Assembly: GCA_003615045.1 (NCBI GenBank)
Contig: ML014158.1
Location: 58,199-122,198, forward strand
Length of the DNA: 64,000 nt
Reading direction: 5' to 3'
Source: Caulochytrium protostelioides
Taxonomy: Eukaryota; Chytridiomycota; Caulochytriomycetes; Caulochytriales; Caulochytriaceae
The notes under the pieces were generated by a model. The model had not been told where the DNA came from. It worked only from the letters and a program-made list of their open reading frames with translations, and searched no databases. Shown piece after piece: positions 50,967 through 61,693 of the stretch (position 1 is its first letter; every line of letters starts with the position of its first letter). The position numbers and the translations under genes are program-made.

Positions 50967-52550
50967 TCAGCCGACACGCACCGTGCACATGAAGGGATCC
51001 TTCATGGGAAGCGTCAACGAACGGGCATACGCCATCGGCTGCGCATGCAGATCACGTTGGTGGCTGGCAAACGTGTAGCGCTGGATGATGACCGCGAGGA
51101 CGGCAACCCCCTCCATCGTGGCCATCTGCTGACCCAGGCAGACGCGGGGTCCCGCGTTGAACGCCGGCCACTTGGTCGGGCTTTCGCGGATCAAGCGACC
51201 CTCCGCATCGATCCAGCGCTCGGGCTTGAAGGCCAGCGCGTCCGGGCCCCAGATGGTCGTGGAGCGGCCCATGGTGTACGGATGGAAGGCGACGCGGCCG
51301 CCTTTGGGGACGTGGTCGCCTGAGGGGAGCACGCACGCGTTGACGGCCTCCTTCATGTTGGCGGGGACGATACTGTGCAAGCGCAGCGTCTCGTTAAAGA
51401 CGGCGTTCGTGTATGGCAGCGCCTTGATCATGTCGAAGGTCGGGTACTGGCCTGGCGCCAGACAGGCCCGCGCCTCGGCGCGCATTTTGGCGGCCACCGC
51501 GGGGTGGCGCAGCAGCTCGTACATGGCCCATGCCAGGGCTTGCGCGGTCGTGTCGCGGCCCGCAATGATCGTGTTCAGCAGCATATCGCGCAGCTGCACG
51601 TCGGACCACGGCGTGCGGTCCGGGTTGCGGCACGCCATAAACATGTCCAGCAGGTCACGGTGCTGGGCGGACACCGTGGGCTCGCGGCTGCCGTCGGCAT
51701 GCGGCGGCGCGACCGATGCCTGAGCGTGGGGACGGTGTCGGGCGCGGTGTTCGGCGATACAGTCGTACGCAAACGCGTCGATGGTGCGGATGTTGTCACG
51801 GAGGCGCTCTCCTTCGCCGGACCACCACTCGGTAAGGCGGAAGAGGGGGTTGGAGAAGCGGCAGGACACAATGCGGACGGCGTCGTCGAAAGCGCTTGTG
51901 AACGGTATTTCCTCCGGAAAGCGCTCCAGCAAGCGGAAGTCCCGTCGGAAGCCGACTTTTCCAAAGAGGTTCATCGTCAATGCGTGCATCACCTTCGAGA
52001 AGTCAAAGGCCTCGCCGGACGCCGACCAGCGGTCCATCAAGCCGATCAGCAGGTCGAGCTCTTCAAACAAGCCGTCCGTGATGACGCCACGGAACGTGTT
52101 ACCCGTAAAGATGCCCGCCGTAGTTTTGCGCTGCTGCCGATGGACCTCGCCGTCCGAGACAAAAATCCCCTCGCCCAGCAATTCGCCCAGCGACGTCTTG
52201 AAGGTGCCGCCCTTGACAAAGTTGTCGTAGTTGTCTTTGAGCACATAGGCTACGTTTTTGGGCTCGACCGTGACGGTGGTATGCAAGTGCATGCTGAGCA
52301 TGACATGGGTCGGGCCGAACCGGGCCACGTTGTCAAACACGAAATCCAGGTGGGTGTCCTTGGCCTTCCAGACATAGGGCATGACGCCGACGACGGGATA
52401 CAAGTCGAACGAGCGGCGATCCTCCGCGCGGTACTGACATCTCCGCCAGAGGTAGAAGAGCAAGAGACCGAGCGCGATTACCAGCAGCGACAGCGTGTAC
52501 TGGAACCCGGCCACGCCGTGCGTGAGCAGCAGGCGAGTGAGCGCGCCCAT
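50967..52550 (-). CDS. Cytochrome P450 monooxygenase (CYP52/CYP63/CYP86-like fatty acid hydroxylase type)
   Basis: 527 residues from the ATG at 52550. An upstream in-frame ATG would add 33 His/Ser/Ala-rich residues before the membrane anchor and is less likely. An N-terminal anchor (about 14-34) puts it in the ER membrane. Motifs: I-helix AGRDTTAQ (330-337), K-helix E387-T-L-R390, PERW in the meander region, and heme loop FNAGPRVCLGQQMA with ligand C471. The sequence VPANMKEAV after the K-helix and FNAGPR are typical of the CYP52/63/86/94 group, which hydroxylate fatty acids or alkanes at the terminal carbon; this is an inference from family. Electrons come from a P450 reductase not present in the window. 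The second Fanzor relic lies about 160 bases past its stop codon. Confidence 0.88.
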   Translation of the reverse strand: MGALTRLLLTHGVAGFQYTLSLLVIALGLLLFYLWRRCQYRAEDRRSFDLYPVVGVMPYVWKAKDTHLDFVFDNVARFGPTHVMLSMHLHTTVTVEPKNVAYVLKDNYDNFVKGGTFKTSLGELLGEGIFVSDGEVHRQQRKTTAGIFTGNTFRGVITDGLFEELDLLIGLMDRWSASGEAFDFSKVMHALTMNLFGKVGFRRDFRLLERFPEEIPFTSAFDDAVRIVSCRFSNPLFRLTEWWSGEGERLRDNIRTIDAFAYDCIAEHRARHRPHAQASVAPPHADGSREPTVSAQHRDLLDMFMACRNPDRTPWSDVQLRDMLLNTIIAGRDTTAQALAWAMYELLRHPAVAAKMRAEARACLAPGQYPTFDMIKALPYTNAVFNETLRLHSIVPANMKEAVNACVLPSGDHVPKGGRVAFHPYTMGRSTTIWGPDALAFKPERWIDAEGRLIRESPTKWPAFNAGPRVCLGQQMATMEGVAVLAVIIQRYTFASHQRDLHAQPMAYARSLTLPMKDPFMCTVRVG

Positions 52551-54686
52551 GGTGGCGGATGCGAATGCGGAATGGTGATGAGCACTGAAACGGAATGTGT
52601 GAACGGAATGCGTGACGGAACGGAATGCGTGAAGCAATGTAGCAAGCAAAGAGTCGCAGCGCCCTTAACTGGACACGCGGTATGAGGTCAGTCAACAAAA
52701 GGCAAAAAACGGGAATAATTTGAAGGGGAGGGAGCGGCTAAAGCATGGATGCCCGACGAGTCAGTGATGGGGCGGTGGTGTATGACGGTGGTGCTACGTG
52801 AACGGCGTGGGTGTGAGTTTGTGTGGGTGATGTGGAAACGTTGCTCCGATGCATGGAGGTGTGGAAGCGAACGAGATGTCGCCCGTGCACGAAACCAGGA
52901 GGAAATAAAATGAGAATGATCTGCGGCCAGCGAGGCTAGCAATGACGTGCTCCCGACCAGCGAGACAGTGCGAGGTCCACGAGCAATGTCGGAGCGCCAC
53001 CATCGATCCTTGATAGCGAGACCGCAAGGGGGTGCACGGCGGGTGATCCCTGATTCGACCAGCGACGGGAGGCGTCAGGCCACGATCGCTCGCGCGGACG
53101 CAAAGGCCGCGAAGGCCGCGGTGTCGACCACAGCAACGACGCTGTGTCGGGTGACCGATTCGATCCTTCCCGCAGGCTCGTGATGACAATGCTGGCCAGT
53201 CGACGGACCAATGTCTGGGGCAGCGCCGACGACCGCCGATGCGTCGGATCGATCAAGGCCAGCGAAGCGCGGCCGCAGGCGCCCCATCCACGCTGGCGAC
53301 GGCCGCAGGCAGCGGGGAGGAGGCCGAGGCCGAGCGAGGGGGTGTGGGTGCTGCACGCGCGCGCGGACGCCTCGTACGACGTGCCGTGTCCTTTGTTTCA
53401 ACGCGGCGCCGGCGACGCCTGCGTGGACGGGATCCAGCGGACTGTGCTTGTCCACACGCACACCGGCAGCGCTCAGGCAGCTCGAGCTCAGCCTCACGGT
53501 CGGTGTCACGGCGGCACGCCAGCAAGCAACGCGCAGGGCGGGCCCCCTCCCCGCGATGGCGGCCATTGGGCCGAACACGGCCCATTGACCCACGCCCCGA
53601 CACCACATCCACCACACACCACATCCTCCACGCATGATGCGGAACGAGGAGCCGTCAGCCGTGCGCGGACGCCACTCCAGGAAGGCTATCCCCCCCCCAG
53701 CGTGTGAGGCGTGGACGCCGGGCGACACTGTTGTTCCCGCGTGCCCCGCGCCAAGTCCGGCTCGCCGTGATCAGGCACGAGACAAAGGATCTGGCGGGCC
53801 TCGCGACGCCGGCAAGACCGGCAGGAGGCGGTGGCGCGTGAGTGGGCCACCAGGCCACCCAGCGAACGGGCGAAGGAGGGGGACGTCCGGTGGGACGCCC
53901 GGCATGCCGCCAGCAGCAGCGGCAGCGGCAGCAGTCGCCGTCGCCGTCGCCGGGCCGCCGGCCCGCGCGCGTCGCGACAGGAGGCGGAGGCGGCGAGGAG
54001 TCACTGCGCCACCATGGGGGCCGCACGACCGCGGGGCCATCGACGGCGTGTGCCACCGTTCCGCGCGAGCGTCGCCATGCTCACGGCGGACACGGCACGA
54101 CGCTGGCGCCGAGGTGACGCGGGCCCGCTCTAGCGCGCGTGTCAGCATGGGCGGCAGCGCGCGCGTCAGCATGGGCGGCAGCGTGAGCGTCGGCATGACC
54201 AACGGCGACCCCCATCCCCGGCGACCCCGGCGTCTGCGAACCGAGGCCGCCGGACGCGCGCGCGCGCGGGCCGTGGTGGCGGGCGGTCGAGCCATGACTC
54301 ACAGCGCTCCCACGGCGGCCACGGCCACAGCGCCCGCAGCTCCGACGGGCGCGGGGCCATCACGGGGACACCCCCACCGCGCATCGGGCATCCCGCTGCC
54401 GTCCGACGCTCGGCCACCCGTATGGACGATTGCCTAGACCAGCGTCGGCCACAGGCGCCGCGTCGCCGGTCGCCGGCGGCACGACGGTTCCCACCGCTGC
54501 GGCCGAGCGACCCGGATGATGGCGGCCTTCCGCTTCCGCTGCTCCACGCTGCGCCATGACGCGCCCCCGTGGCTGCGCCACAGCGCCCGCCTTCTCCACG
54601 CACCCCCCGAGCGGGCGGACAGCGCTCGACCTCGCTCGGGCCCCGCTCCTCCCGTTCCCGCTGGCCGATCACTGCAAGACATCTGT
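52551..54686. other. 2.1-kb intergenic region between the P450 gene and the multi-span protein gene
   Basis: The first 400 bases are of moderate GC and likely hold the P450 promoter. From about 53200 to 54500 the DNA is GC-rich with open frames on all sides, all Arg/Ala/Pro-rich. A short repeat encoding (S)MGGS(A)RV lies at 54143-54190. I do not support a gene here. Confidence 0.45.
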
Positions 54687-57600
54687 TTATACCCAAGTGC
54701 CAGGCCGGGATTCACCCAGCACCTCGACGTTTTGGCGCCAGGTGGTCCGGCTAGGCCACGCCGCCGCGGTCGATGCATACGCGAGGCGCTGGGTCGCCGT
54801 GGCATGGCGGCCGCCCGCCGCCGTCGCGGCGCGGCCGGCCTGCGGCGGCGCCCGAGCGCAGGCGGACCGGCTGGCGGCCGTGCTGCCGCCCTCCATCATC
54901 GATCGCTCGTGCGCCGTGCTGAGCGCGAGATCGACGACCATGACCTCGACCACCGCGACGGAGGCGTGCTGCGCAAAGAGGCTGAACGTCCGCTGCACCA
55001 GCCAGACGTGCGTGAGCAGCAGCAGGAGGAAGCAGACGCTGCCGGCGTGCTGCACCACCCACGGGATGCCCAGGCCGTGCCACGGGTAGAAGTGCGTCAG
55101 CATGAGCAGAGCGCCGCCGCACACGTCGAACGTAAAGAGCCGCCGCTCCGCTCGGATGAGCACCCGCAGGAGCCGCTGGTACATCTGCTCGGCGTTGCGA
55201 CCGCCCAGGGTATACGGCCCGTCGACGGCCCTCCCGCCGCCGACGGCCGCCGCCGGCGCCAGATCCACGTCGGGCCCGACCCCGAGGCCGCCGTCGCCGT
55301 CCATCACCTCCGCGGTCGCGCGCGGCACGTGCTGCGGCGCGGGCACGAGCGCCGGCGTGCAGAGCGCCAAGTCGGGGATCACGACGGGTCGCATCGCGAT
55401 CGTCGTCGTGGGCGCTCGCGCCAGACTCGTCGCCGCTGCTGCATGAACGAGCGGCAGCGGTGGCGGCGGCAGTGATGGCGACGACGCCGGCGGCGGCAGC
55501 GGTAGCGGCGGCGAGCCTGGCGCCGCATGCAGCGGGCGGTGAGAAGGACACGGCACACGCCCGCTGCCGCTGCCGTGGCCGTTGCCACTCCCGGTGACGG
55601 CAGCACCGGAAGTGGTACCGCCGCTGCTGCCAGAGCCCACGTTCCCAGCGAGAGGACCGCCGGGGGTCCACCGAGTCGAGGACGATGGCGGTACGACGCC
55701 GGCGGCGGTGGGCGTGGACGCGTTGCCGGGGGTCGGAAGAAGGGTCGGCGCGGCCGTCGCTGTAGGATTGAAGCTCACGTGGCGCGGCGTCGGCGCACCC
55801 GAGTCCAGCGTCATGATGCCCGGGTCCTGCCGCGGCGGGCTCGCGGCGACCGACAGGATCACGCACTCCTCCGAGACGCCGTCTTCTTCCTCGATTCCGC
55901 GAATGAATCCGTGGCTTCCCGGAAATCCGACCGCGCCGCCGGAACCGCGCGCGTCGGCCCAGAGCTTGCTGCCGTTGGAGCGCACCTCGGCGCTCGACGC
56001 GCTGTGGAGGGGCGGGCATGGCGACGCCCCGTGCCCGGCCGCCTCGGTGCTCTCGAAACCACCCGCAGGACCGTCGGACGCCGCCGACCGCTCGTTGGAT
56101 CGCTGCAGGGCAGAGCTCTGCGTCGTCTGCGATTCCATCGATGCGCGGGAAGCGGTCCGTGGGGCGAGCGTCAGAGCCGGCGCCACACCGAGAGCCGCTC
56201 CTGATACCGGCGCCGGAGCCGGAACGAAGGCGGGGGCCGTCACTCGCACCAATGCAGCCAGGCTGTGGGAGAAGTGGGGGCCCGTGTCCGGCAAGGCGTT
56301 GGCAATCAGCGTGTTCCGACGGGTCGGATGCGCTCGGACCATCCCGTTCCACGTGGCGGCCGCCGTCATGGGCGTCGGCGCCGGCACGGGCGACAGTGCC
56401 ATCGTCGCGAGAGCCATGGGTCCCAGGGCTGTGGATGGCCCCGCGCCGAAGGCCTCCGTGGGCAGCAGACTCGGCCGCCGCCCGTCGGCGTGGACGCTTG
56501 ACGAGATGGAACGGCGCATGCGCGCCGTCAGTTTCACAAAGGCTGACGAGGGCCGGCGCGACTCGGTCGCTGTCGTGTCGCCCATCGTTGACGCCATGGA
56601 GAGGCCCCGCATGGCGCGGGTGAGGGTCGCGTGGGGCGAATCGACATGGCTGCCGCGCCGTGCCTCGCCGGTCAGCATCCACCGGCGCCCCTGCGAATGA
56701 TGCTTGCGGGCGTTGCGGGCGAGCTGCAGCCCGCGGTCGCGCAGAGTCACCACTTCGCCCGCGGCTGCCAGCGCCGTCCGATTGAAGTGGTGGACCATGG
56801 CGAGCTCGGCGATAATAAAGCCGCCGGAAAACCCGATTTGCAGCGCGTTGTTGAGATACGTGCGGATGCCCGTCGGCGCCATACGGCCATGGCTCAACAG
56901 GTGGATGGCGTACGATTCCGTGCAAAGAAAACACGAGAGAGGCATGAACGAGGCCACTGTGATGACCGTCGTGTAGGTCGGCATGTACGGTGCCAGCGCT
57001 CCCCGTCGGGCGAGCCATCCGCCGCCGATCCCCGTGTTTGATAAGCGCCCCGGCATGGCGTGCGCCATGAACCATCGAGCAGCGCGAATCAGTGGACCCT
57101 GCAAGCATATCGACGCCAACACGGGCGCGACATGGCGCATCCAGTACGGCCACCCTTGCGGCGTCCAGCCCCGATCACCGACGCCGGGTCGTCGATGCTG
57201 GTTGAGGCCCGCAGAGGACATGTCGTGATGATCGTCGGGCAGGACACCCTCCACCTGACCGTTTGTAGTGCCGTCTACGGGACCGTTCTCCACGGGACCG
57301 CCATCTACAGGACCGCCCAAAGCACCCACGACGGTGTAACCCTCCTGGGCACCGCCCTCCATCAATGTCGGCACCGGCGATCCGAGCGGAGCCGCAGCCG
57401 AGCTGCCGATGGCCGCGCACGGCAGCGGGGTGGCACTAGAGGCGACCGCGATAGCCCAGGGTGCATTTGGTATCGCGGGCGGCTCGGCGGCAGGGCGAGC
57501 GCCGCCGCTACAGCTGCTCGACGGCTTGCCGATCGCGCTGGACATCGTTTGCACAAAGGCATAGCGCACCAGCGCTAACTGAATCAGTGCAATGATGGCG

Positions 57601-57971
57601 ATGTCGTACACAATGTACCACAGGTCGCTCAGGACCTTCACAGGAATATTGATCGTGGTGGGGCTGGGTGGCAGAAACGCGGTATAGCGATCAAGCCAAG
57701 GATAGAACGAGATACTGCTCAGAGCCACCAGACTGAGACTGTATCCGATACAGGCCAGATCGATGCGGGTGGCTCGTGTGGGATGCTTGAACGTGCGCTG
57801 AAAGCGCACGAAATGCAAGTAGACATGGAAGCTCGACAACCCAATCGCCAGAATCACAAAAGGCATCAGACTATAGTAGACGATCATGATACGGCGGTAC
57901 ATGGCAATGAGTTCGGGCGACTGGCCCCGTAGGGGGCCTTCGTCAAAACCGAACGTCATGTCTATCACCAC
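54687..57971 (-). CDS. Multi-span membrane protein of unknown function with a very long internal loop
   Basis: 1094 residues. Spans are visible at about 29-52, 69-91 and 112-138, then three more at roughly 285-435 (cores VAPVLASICLQGPLI, TVITVASFMPLSCFLC and GFSGGFIIAELAMV), and two near the C-terminus (TFDVCGGALLMLTHFYPW and HAGSVCFLLLLLTHVWLV), encoded around 54950-55150. Between spans 6 and 7 is a disordered Ser/Pro/Ala/Thr-rich loop of about 450 residues. The segment SSISFYPWLDRY after span 2 and LTHFYPWHG after span 7 share an FYPW motif, each followed by a further span ending with Val/Arg/Phe, which suggests an internal duplication. No signal peptide, and no GPCR, channel or transporter signature that I can name. 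A receptor-like or scaffold role is possible but unproved. The first ATG is taken as the start. Confidence 0.65.
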   Translation of the reverse strand: MVIDMTFGFDEGPLRGQSPELIAMYRRIMIVYYSLMPFVILAIGLSSFHVYLHFVRFQRTFKHPTRATRIDLACIGYSLSLVALSSISFYPWLDRYTAFLPPSPTTINIPVKVLSDLWYIVYDIAIIALIQLALVRYAFVQTMSSAIGKPSSSCSGGARPAAEPPAIPNAPWAIAVASSATPLPCAAIGSSAAAPLGSPVPTLMEGGAQEGYTVVGALGGPVDGGPVENGPVDGTTNGQVEGVLPDDHHDMSSAGLNQHRRPGVGDRGWTPQGWPYWMRHVAPVLASICLQGPLIRAARWFMAHAMPGRLSNTGIGGGWLARRGALAPYMPTYTTVITVASFMPLSCFLCTESYAIHLLSHGRMAPTGIRTYLNNALQIGFSGGFIIAELAMVHHFNRTALAAAGEVVTLRDRGLQLARNARKHHSQGRRWMLTGEARRGSHVDSPHATLTRAMRGLSMASTMGDTTATESRRPSSAFVKLTARMRRSISSSVHADGRRPSLLPTEAFGAGPSTALGPMALATMALSPVPAPTPMTAAATWNGMVRAHPTRRNTLIANALPDTGPHFSHSLAALVRVTAPAFVPAPAPVSGAALGVAPALTLAPRTASRASMESQTTQSSALQRSNERSAASDGPAGGFESTEAAGHGASPCPPLHSASSAEVRSNGSKLWADARGSGGAVGFPGSHGFIRGIEEEDGVSEECVILSVAASPPRQDPGIMTLDSGAPTPRHVSFNPTATAAPTLLPTPGNASTPTAAGVVPPSSSTRWTPGGPLAGNVGSGSSGGTTSGAAVTGSGNGHGSGSGRVPCPSHRPLHAAPGSPPLPLPPPASSPSLPPPPLPLVHAAAATSLARAPTTTIAMRPVVIPDLALCTPALVPAPQHVPRATAEVMDGDGGLGVGPDVDLAPAAAVGGGRAVDGPYTLGGRNAEQMYQRLLRVLIRAERRLFTFDVCGGALLMLTHFYPWHGLGIPWVVQHAGSVCFLLLLLTHVWLVQRTFSLFAQHASVAVVEVMVVDLALSTAHERSMMEGGSTAASRSACARAPPQAGRAATAAGGRHATATQRLAYASTAAAWPSRTTWRQNVEVLGESRPGTWV

Positions 57972-60016
57972 AGATCAGGCACCTTTCTTTGTGTACATGT
58001 CACGCGCACGCCGTGGGTGGCCACGTCGACAGCGCTAATGGCAGTCCGCCGATGAATGTGGATACGTCGAAGCGCCCGTAAGCGTGATGCGCAGGTAGTT
58101 CCGGCTGGAGGATACGCCGGCGCTGGTTGAGACGGCCGCCTGCGTGCCGGAGTGTAGGCGATTCGGCCACGCCGCGGCTGCTTCTGGCATGTGCGAGAAA
58201 CTCAGCGGGTGTGGAATTTATGGTGGTTTTCAGAGACGCCGGTCTCAAAAGTCCATTGCGAGGCCCAGAAGGTACACGGGCTGAGCACGTCGGTCGGCAG
58301 GTAAAGCTTGAAGCAAGACAGTAGCGCAACAACAGCGATCGTGACTCCATTTTTGAGTAGTGTCGATACCTCGCAACGCAATGTCTGCCAGAACCAGAAC
58401 CGCGCTCCGACCTCTTCTCGCGCCGGTCATGTATCTTTCCTTGCTGAAAACCTCGCGGACTCAAGTAGCTCGATAGCCTCAGATCGATCAGCGGACGGCC
58501 CTTGGTGGTCGATCTCAACGCGCTGAGCTCGCGTGGTCTGGGCCATCTCGACCATTTCCAACCGGTCCGTCAGTCTTGAACAGATCACGCCGCGGCCCGG
58601 CGCCCCGACGGAGAGGTCGTGTGATGCCTTGGAGAACGACAGGGTAGAAGGATGCCGCGACGCGGCGAAGCGGAAGGCACAGTGTCATTGCGATAATCGA
58701 CAATGTAGTTCCTTTCCAATGCGTCAGGCCACATCGATGATCGGCATGGGCTGGATCATCACTCTACTCCGTCTCCCAAGTTAGTCGGCAACGGCCCCTT
58801 CCACGGGGTCACATCACTGCTCGGACCTCACAATGCGGCAACCAGTTCGGGGCTAGAAGCGCCATGGCTCGCCGCGCAGCAACGACGCACAGGTTAACAG
58901 GCGCACACAGGCCCGTGCTCCCATCACCGCCCTCTGTTTGGGATGTGCGGAGTTCGGGTTGGCGGCGGCCAAAGGGCACCCAGACCATTGATGCGGCGTA
59001 GAACGCTTCAACACCGACCAACAATGGTCTGCCCCACAACATGCACGAAGGCTTTGCTAACAAGAAAAAAAAATAGAAGGATTAAAGCGAGCGCTTCGGA
59101 TGGAGGCTTGCGGGCGGCCATGCAATGGGTGAGACGAAAGCCGCTTGGGAACAATTGCTGAATGATGCCACGCTGACCGATTCCGGACGCGTGAAAAAGG
59201 AAGGCCATGACCATGCTAAGCGACAACAACTGACACGGCTCAACGACAACGAATAAAACAGACAGGTTTGAGCCCAGCAGATTCCATCGGCGCCATGGCA
59301 GGCATCGTCCAGTAAGGCGAAAAGAAAAGCGGAAGTGTGATTGTCATCGGTGCAACATGCCGCCGATATTTTTGAATTATGTGACGCTATCAAAAACGAG
59401 TTCCTGAAGTCAAATCGGTCGTCAGCCTTCAGGTATATATGGTATATACAGCGTCACTGCTTGATCTAGAGCTGTCTCACATGATTTCATCGACAAGGAT
59501 GTGTGTAGTATAGATTTACGCCCCCAAGTTGGTCAAGCTGCACTCACCGTGCATCAGGCTACAGCGATGATAAACATTAGCTATAGCGCGTATGCATCAG
59601 CATGTTGATCTTGCATATATGTCGTCCCAGTGTTAATACAATAACTCTGTAGACTCAGAAACTCTTGACTCAGAAACTCAGTAACTCTGTTTGATGTAGC
59701 GCGGCATGTTTAATGGGTGCTCCCGTTAAATTGGATGGCACCTAGAAATCGTTGCAGCTTGCATGTGTCCATCCAAAATGAAGATTCGTACAAGTTGGTC
59801 TGATCGATATGGTTGAATTAATGTGGAAAGTATTAGTAAGTTGCCGTCGAAAGCGGTCTCGGCATAAAATAAGGAAGGAAATGGATGCTGGATGTTTGAA
59901 ACGGAAGAAAAAAAGCTGGAATGATGATGAAATGAGTTGTGTGAATCATGGAAGTGAAAGGGGGCCGAGTCGGGTGGAAGGCAAGATGAAGTTGCCCCCT
60001 TAGTCTAGATAAAACT
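57972..60016. other. 2-kb lower-GC region without a recognised gene
   Basis: GC falls steadily and 59330-60000 is AT-rich, with several TATATA words and short repeats such as CAGAAACTC (three times near 59657-59690). Open frames are short. It may contain remnants of decayed mobile DNA, but I recognise none. Confidence 0.5.
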
Positions 60017-61693
60017 CTATAAAGCCATCGCGTTAGCGTCGGTGCCAGCACCGTCAGTTGCGATTACGGAGGAGTTAATCATGGTGGTATCAATGGGATC
60101 GACGCTCCCATAGCTCGATGTGTCAACCGGAGAGACAGGGATAGCCACGTCGGGAACGGGAGCCGCGGTGTAGGCCGCCGCGGGCTCGCTGTAGCCTTCG
60201 GGCGTGGTCGCCGGCTCGCTGACAGTCACCACGTCAGCCGAGTCGGTGAAGCTGGGAGAGGGCTCGCTGTAGCTGGGAGGCGGCTCGCTGTAGCTGGGAA
60301 CCGAGTCGCTGTAGCTAGGCGGCGGCTCGCTGTAGCCGTCCGTCGTCGGCTCAATCACGGCAGTGTAGCTGGTATCAGCATGGGTTTCGCCGTCAGGAAG
60401 AATTTCAACGGAGATCGGGCCCGTCGCGTCGTAGCCGTCATGCTGGTCGACAAGATTAACTGGCCGGGGCGCATAGCCCTCGATTGTGTCGCTGTAGGAT
60501 CCCGACGGGAGCGCAGAAGCTTCGGGTGGCGGGCTGCCGTACGCCATGGCCGACGCGTCGTCGTCGATGGGGATTTCAACAATGGACCCGTAACCGCCCA
60601 CCATCGACCCGTAGTCTACAGGCATTGCGCTGACCTCGGGAGGGTAGTACTCGCTGGTCATCGTCACCGTGTCGATCGAACCGAACACCATCATTTCATC
60701 GTACTCAGGCATCGGCGCTTCAGCGTCAGGCCCGACAACGGTGTCGGTCGCGTACGTCGAGGAAAGATCTGGTGCCGGCTGGTCCTCAGGCATCATGTCA
60801 TAGCCGAAGTCATGCGGAGACCCATAGGACGGAACCAGCATCTCGTCATAGTATGTCATTTCCGGGCTGGTATCCATCGGAGGCGGCGAAACAGTCGTCC
60901 CATAGTGATCCATGTCGGGCGTGTACTCCGTGGGCATCGGTGGTGCATCTTCAAAGATATCAGGCGACTCAACAGGGGCACTGCCGTAACCTCCCACGCT
61001 GCCATTCTCTTGCGGGGGAGGCAGGTTAGGCGTCTCTACCGGGGCACTGCCATAGCCACCTACGTTGACATACTGCTGAGGAGGCATCTCCATTTTGGGG
61101 AGAACGCTGATCTCAGGCATAGGCGGGGCAGGCGCGGGTGCCGGAGCCGGAGCAGGCTCCGAGCCATAATGATCGTACGAAGGCGCAGGATACTCAGGCT
61201 GGTAGTCAGGGAGACGGCCCGTGTAAGGCGTCACCTGCGGCACCATCGTCGGCATCACCTCGATGTCCGGGCTCGGCATTTCAGTTTCATACGCCGTCAC
61301 AGTGTACGTCGGGACCGCCATCGCGTAGGTGGAGTATGGCGTGCTGTAGATCTTGGACCTGCAGCGGCGACGCGTGAAAACAACCGGCGTTGCAACATAG
61401 CTTTCCGTAGCCGTCGGAAGCATCTCAGTCGCTGGAGGACCATACGTCTCTCGCGGCATCGACCCTCTGTAGCTGTCTTGCATAGGCGTCTCGGTCGGGG
61501 TAGGGACCATCATCGGCGCCTGCTCCTGCGACTGCTCGGCGGGAGGAGGAGGCGTCTCATCCTGGTAGGTGCTCGGTGCAGGCGACTCGGGTTCTTCAGG
61601 GGAGGAGTACCCGTAGTTGTATGCGCCTTGGGCACTGACGCCAGCGACAATGGCCAAGGCGGCTGCAGCCGTGCTCAGCAAAGTGACCTTCAT
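60017..61693 (-). CDS. Secreted repeat-rich protein of unknown function (wall or extracellular matrix type)
   Basis: 558 residues with a clear signal peptide (MKVTLLSTAAAALAIVAGVSA), then a chain very rich in Pro, Tyr, Ser, Glu, Gly and Met. Repeats: VGGYGSAPVE followed by TP or SP twice (about 210-250), a third VGGYGS later, and near the end tandem YSEPPPSYS / YSEPSPSF units with a final GYSEPAAAY. An Ala-Pro run (EPAPAPAPAPAPP) lies at about 190. There is one cysteine in the mature part, within RRRCRSK (about 109-115), where TRRR could be a Kex2-type site. No GPI-anchor signal at the C-terminus and no catalytic domain. Acidic overall. Likely extracellular structural or surface protein; it resembles no family I can name. 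GC is lower than in the housekeeping genes. Confidence 0.75.
   Translation of the reverse strand: MKVTLLSTAAAALAIVAGVSAQGAYNYGYSSPEEPESPAPSTYQDETPPPPAEQSQEQAPMMVPTPTETPMQDSYRGSMPRETYGPPATEMLPTATESYVATPVVFTRRRCRSKIYSTPYSTYAMAVPTYTVTAYETEMPSPDIEVMPTMVPQVTPYTGRLPDYQPEYPAPSYDHYGSEPAPAPAPAPAPPMPEISVLPKMEMPPQQYVNVGGYGSAPVETPNLPPPQENGSVGGYGSAPVESPDIFEDAPPMPTEYTPDMDHYGTTVSPPPMDTSPEMTYYDEMLVPSYGSPHDFGYDMMPEDQPAPDLSSTYATDTVVGPDAEAPMPEYDEMMVFGSIDTVTMTSEYYPPEVSAMPVDYGSMVGGYGSIVEIPIDDDASAMAYGSPPPEASALPSGSYSDTIEGYAPRPVNLVDQHDGYDATGPISVEILPDGETHADTSYTAVIEPTTDGYSEPPPSYSDSVPSYSEPPPSYSEPSPSFTDSADVVTVSEPATTPEGYSEPAAAYTAAPVPDVAIPVSPVDTSSYGSVDPIDTTMINSSVIATDGAGTDANAMAL

Noticed and set aside
53634-54437. Plus frame of 267 codons with a repeated SMGGSARV-type segment
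   Set aside because: Repeat-driven, Arg/Ala-rich composition; competing frames on both strands; no supporting homology.
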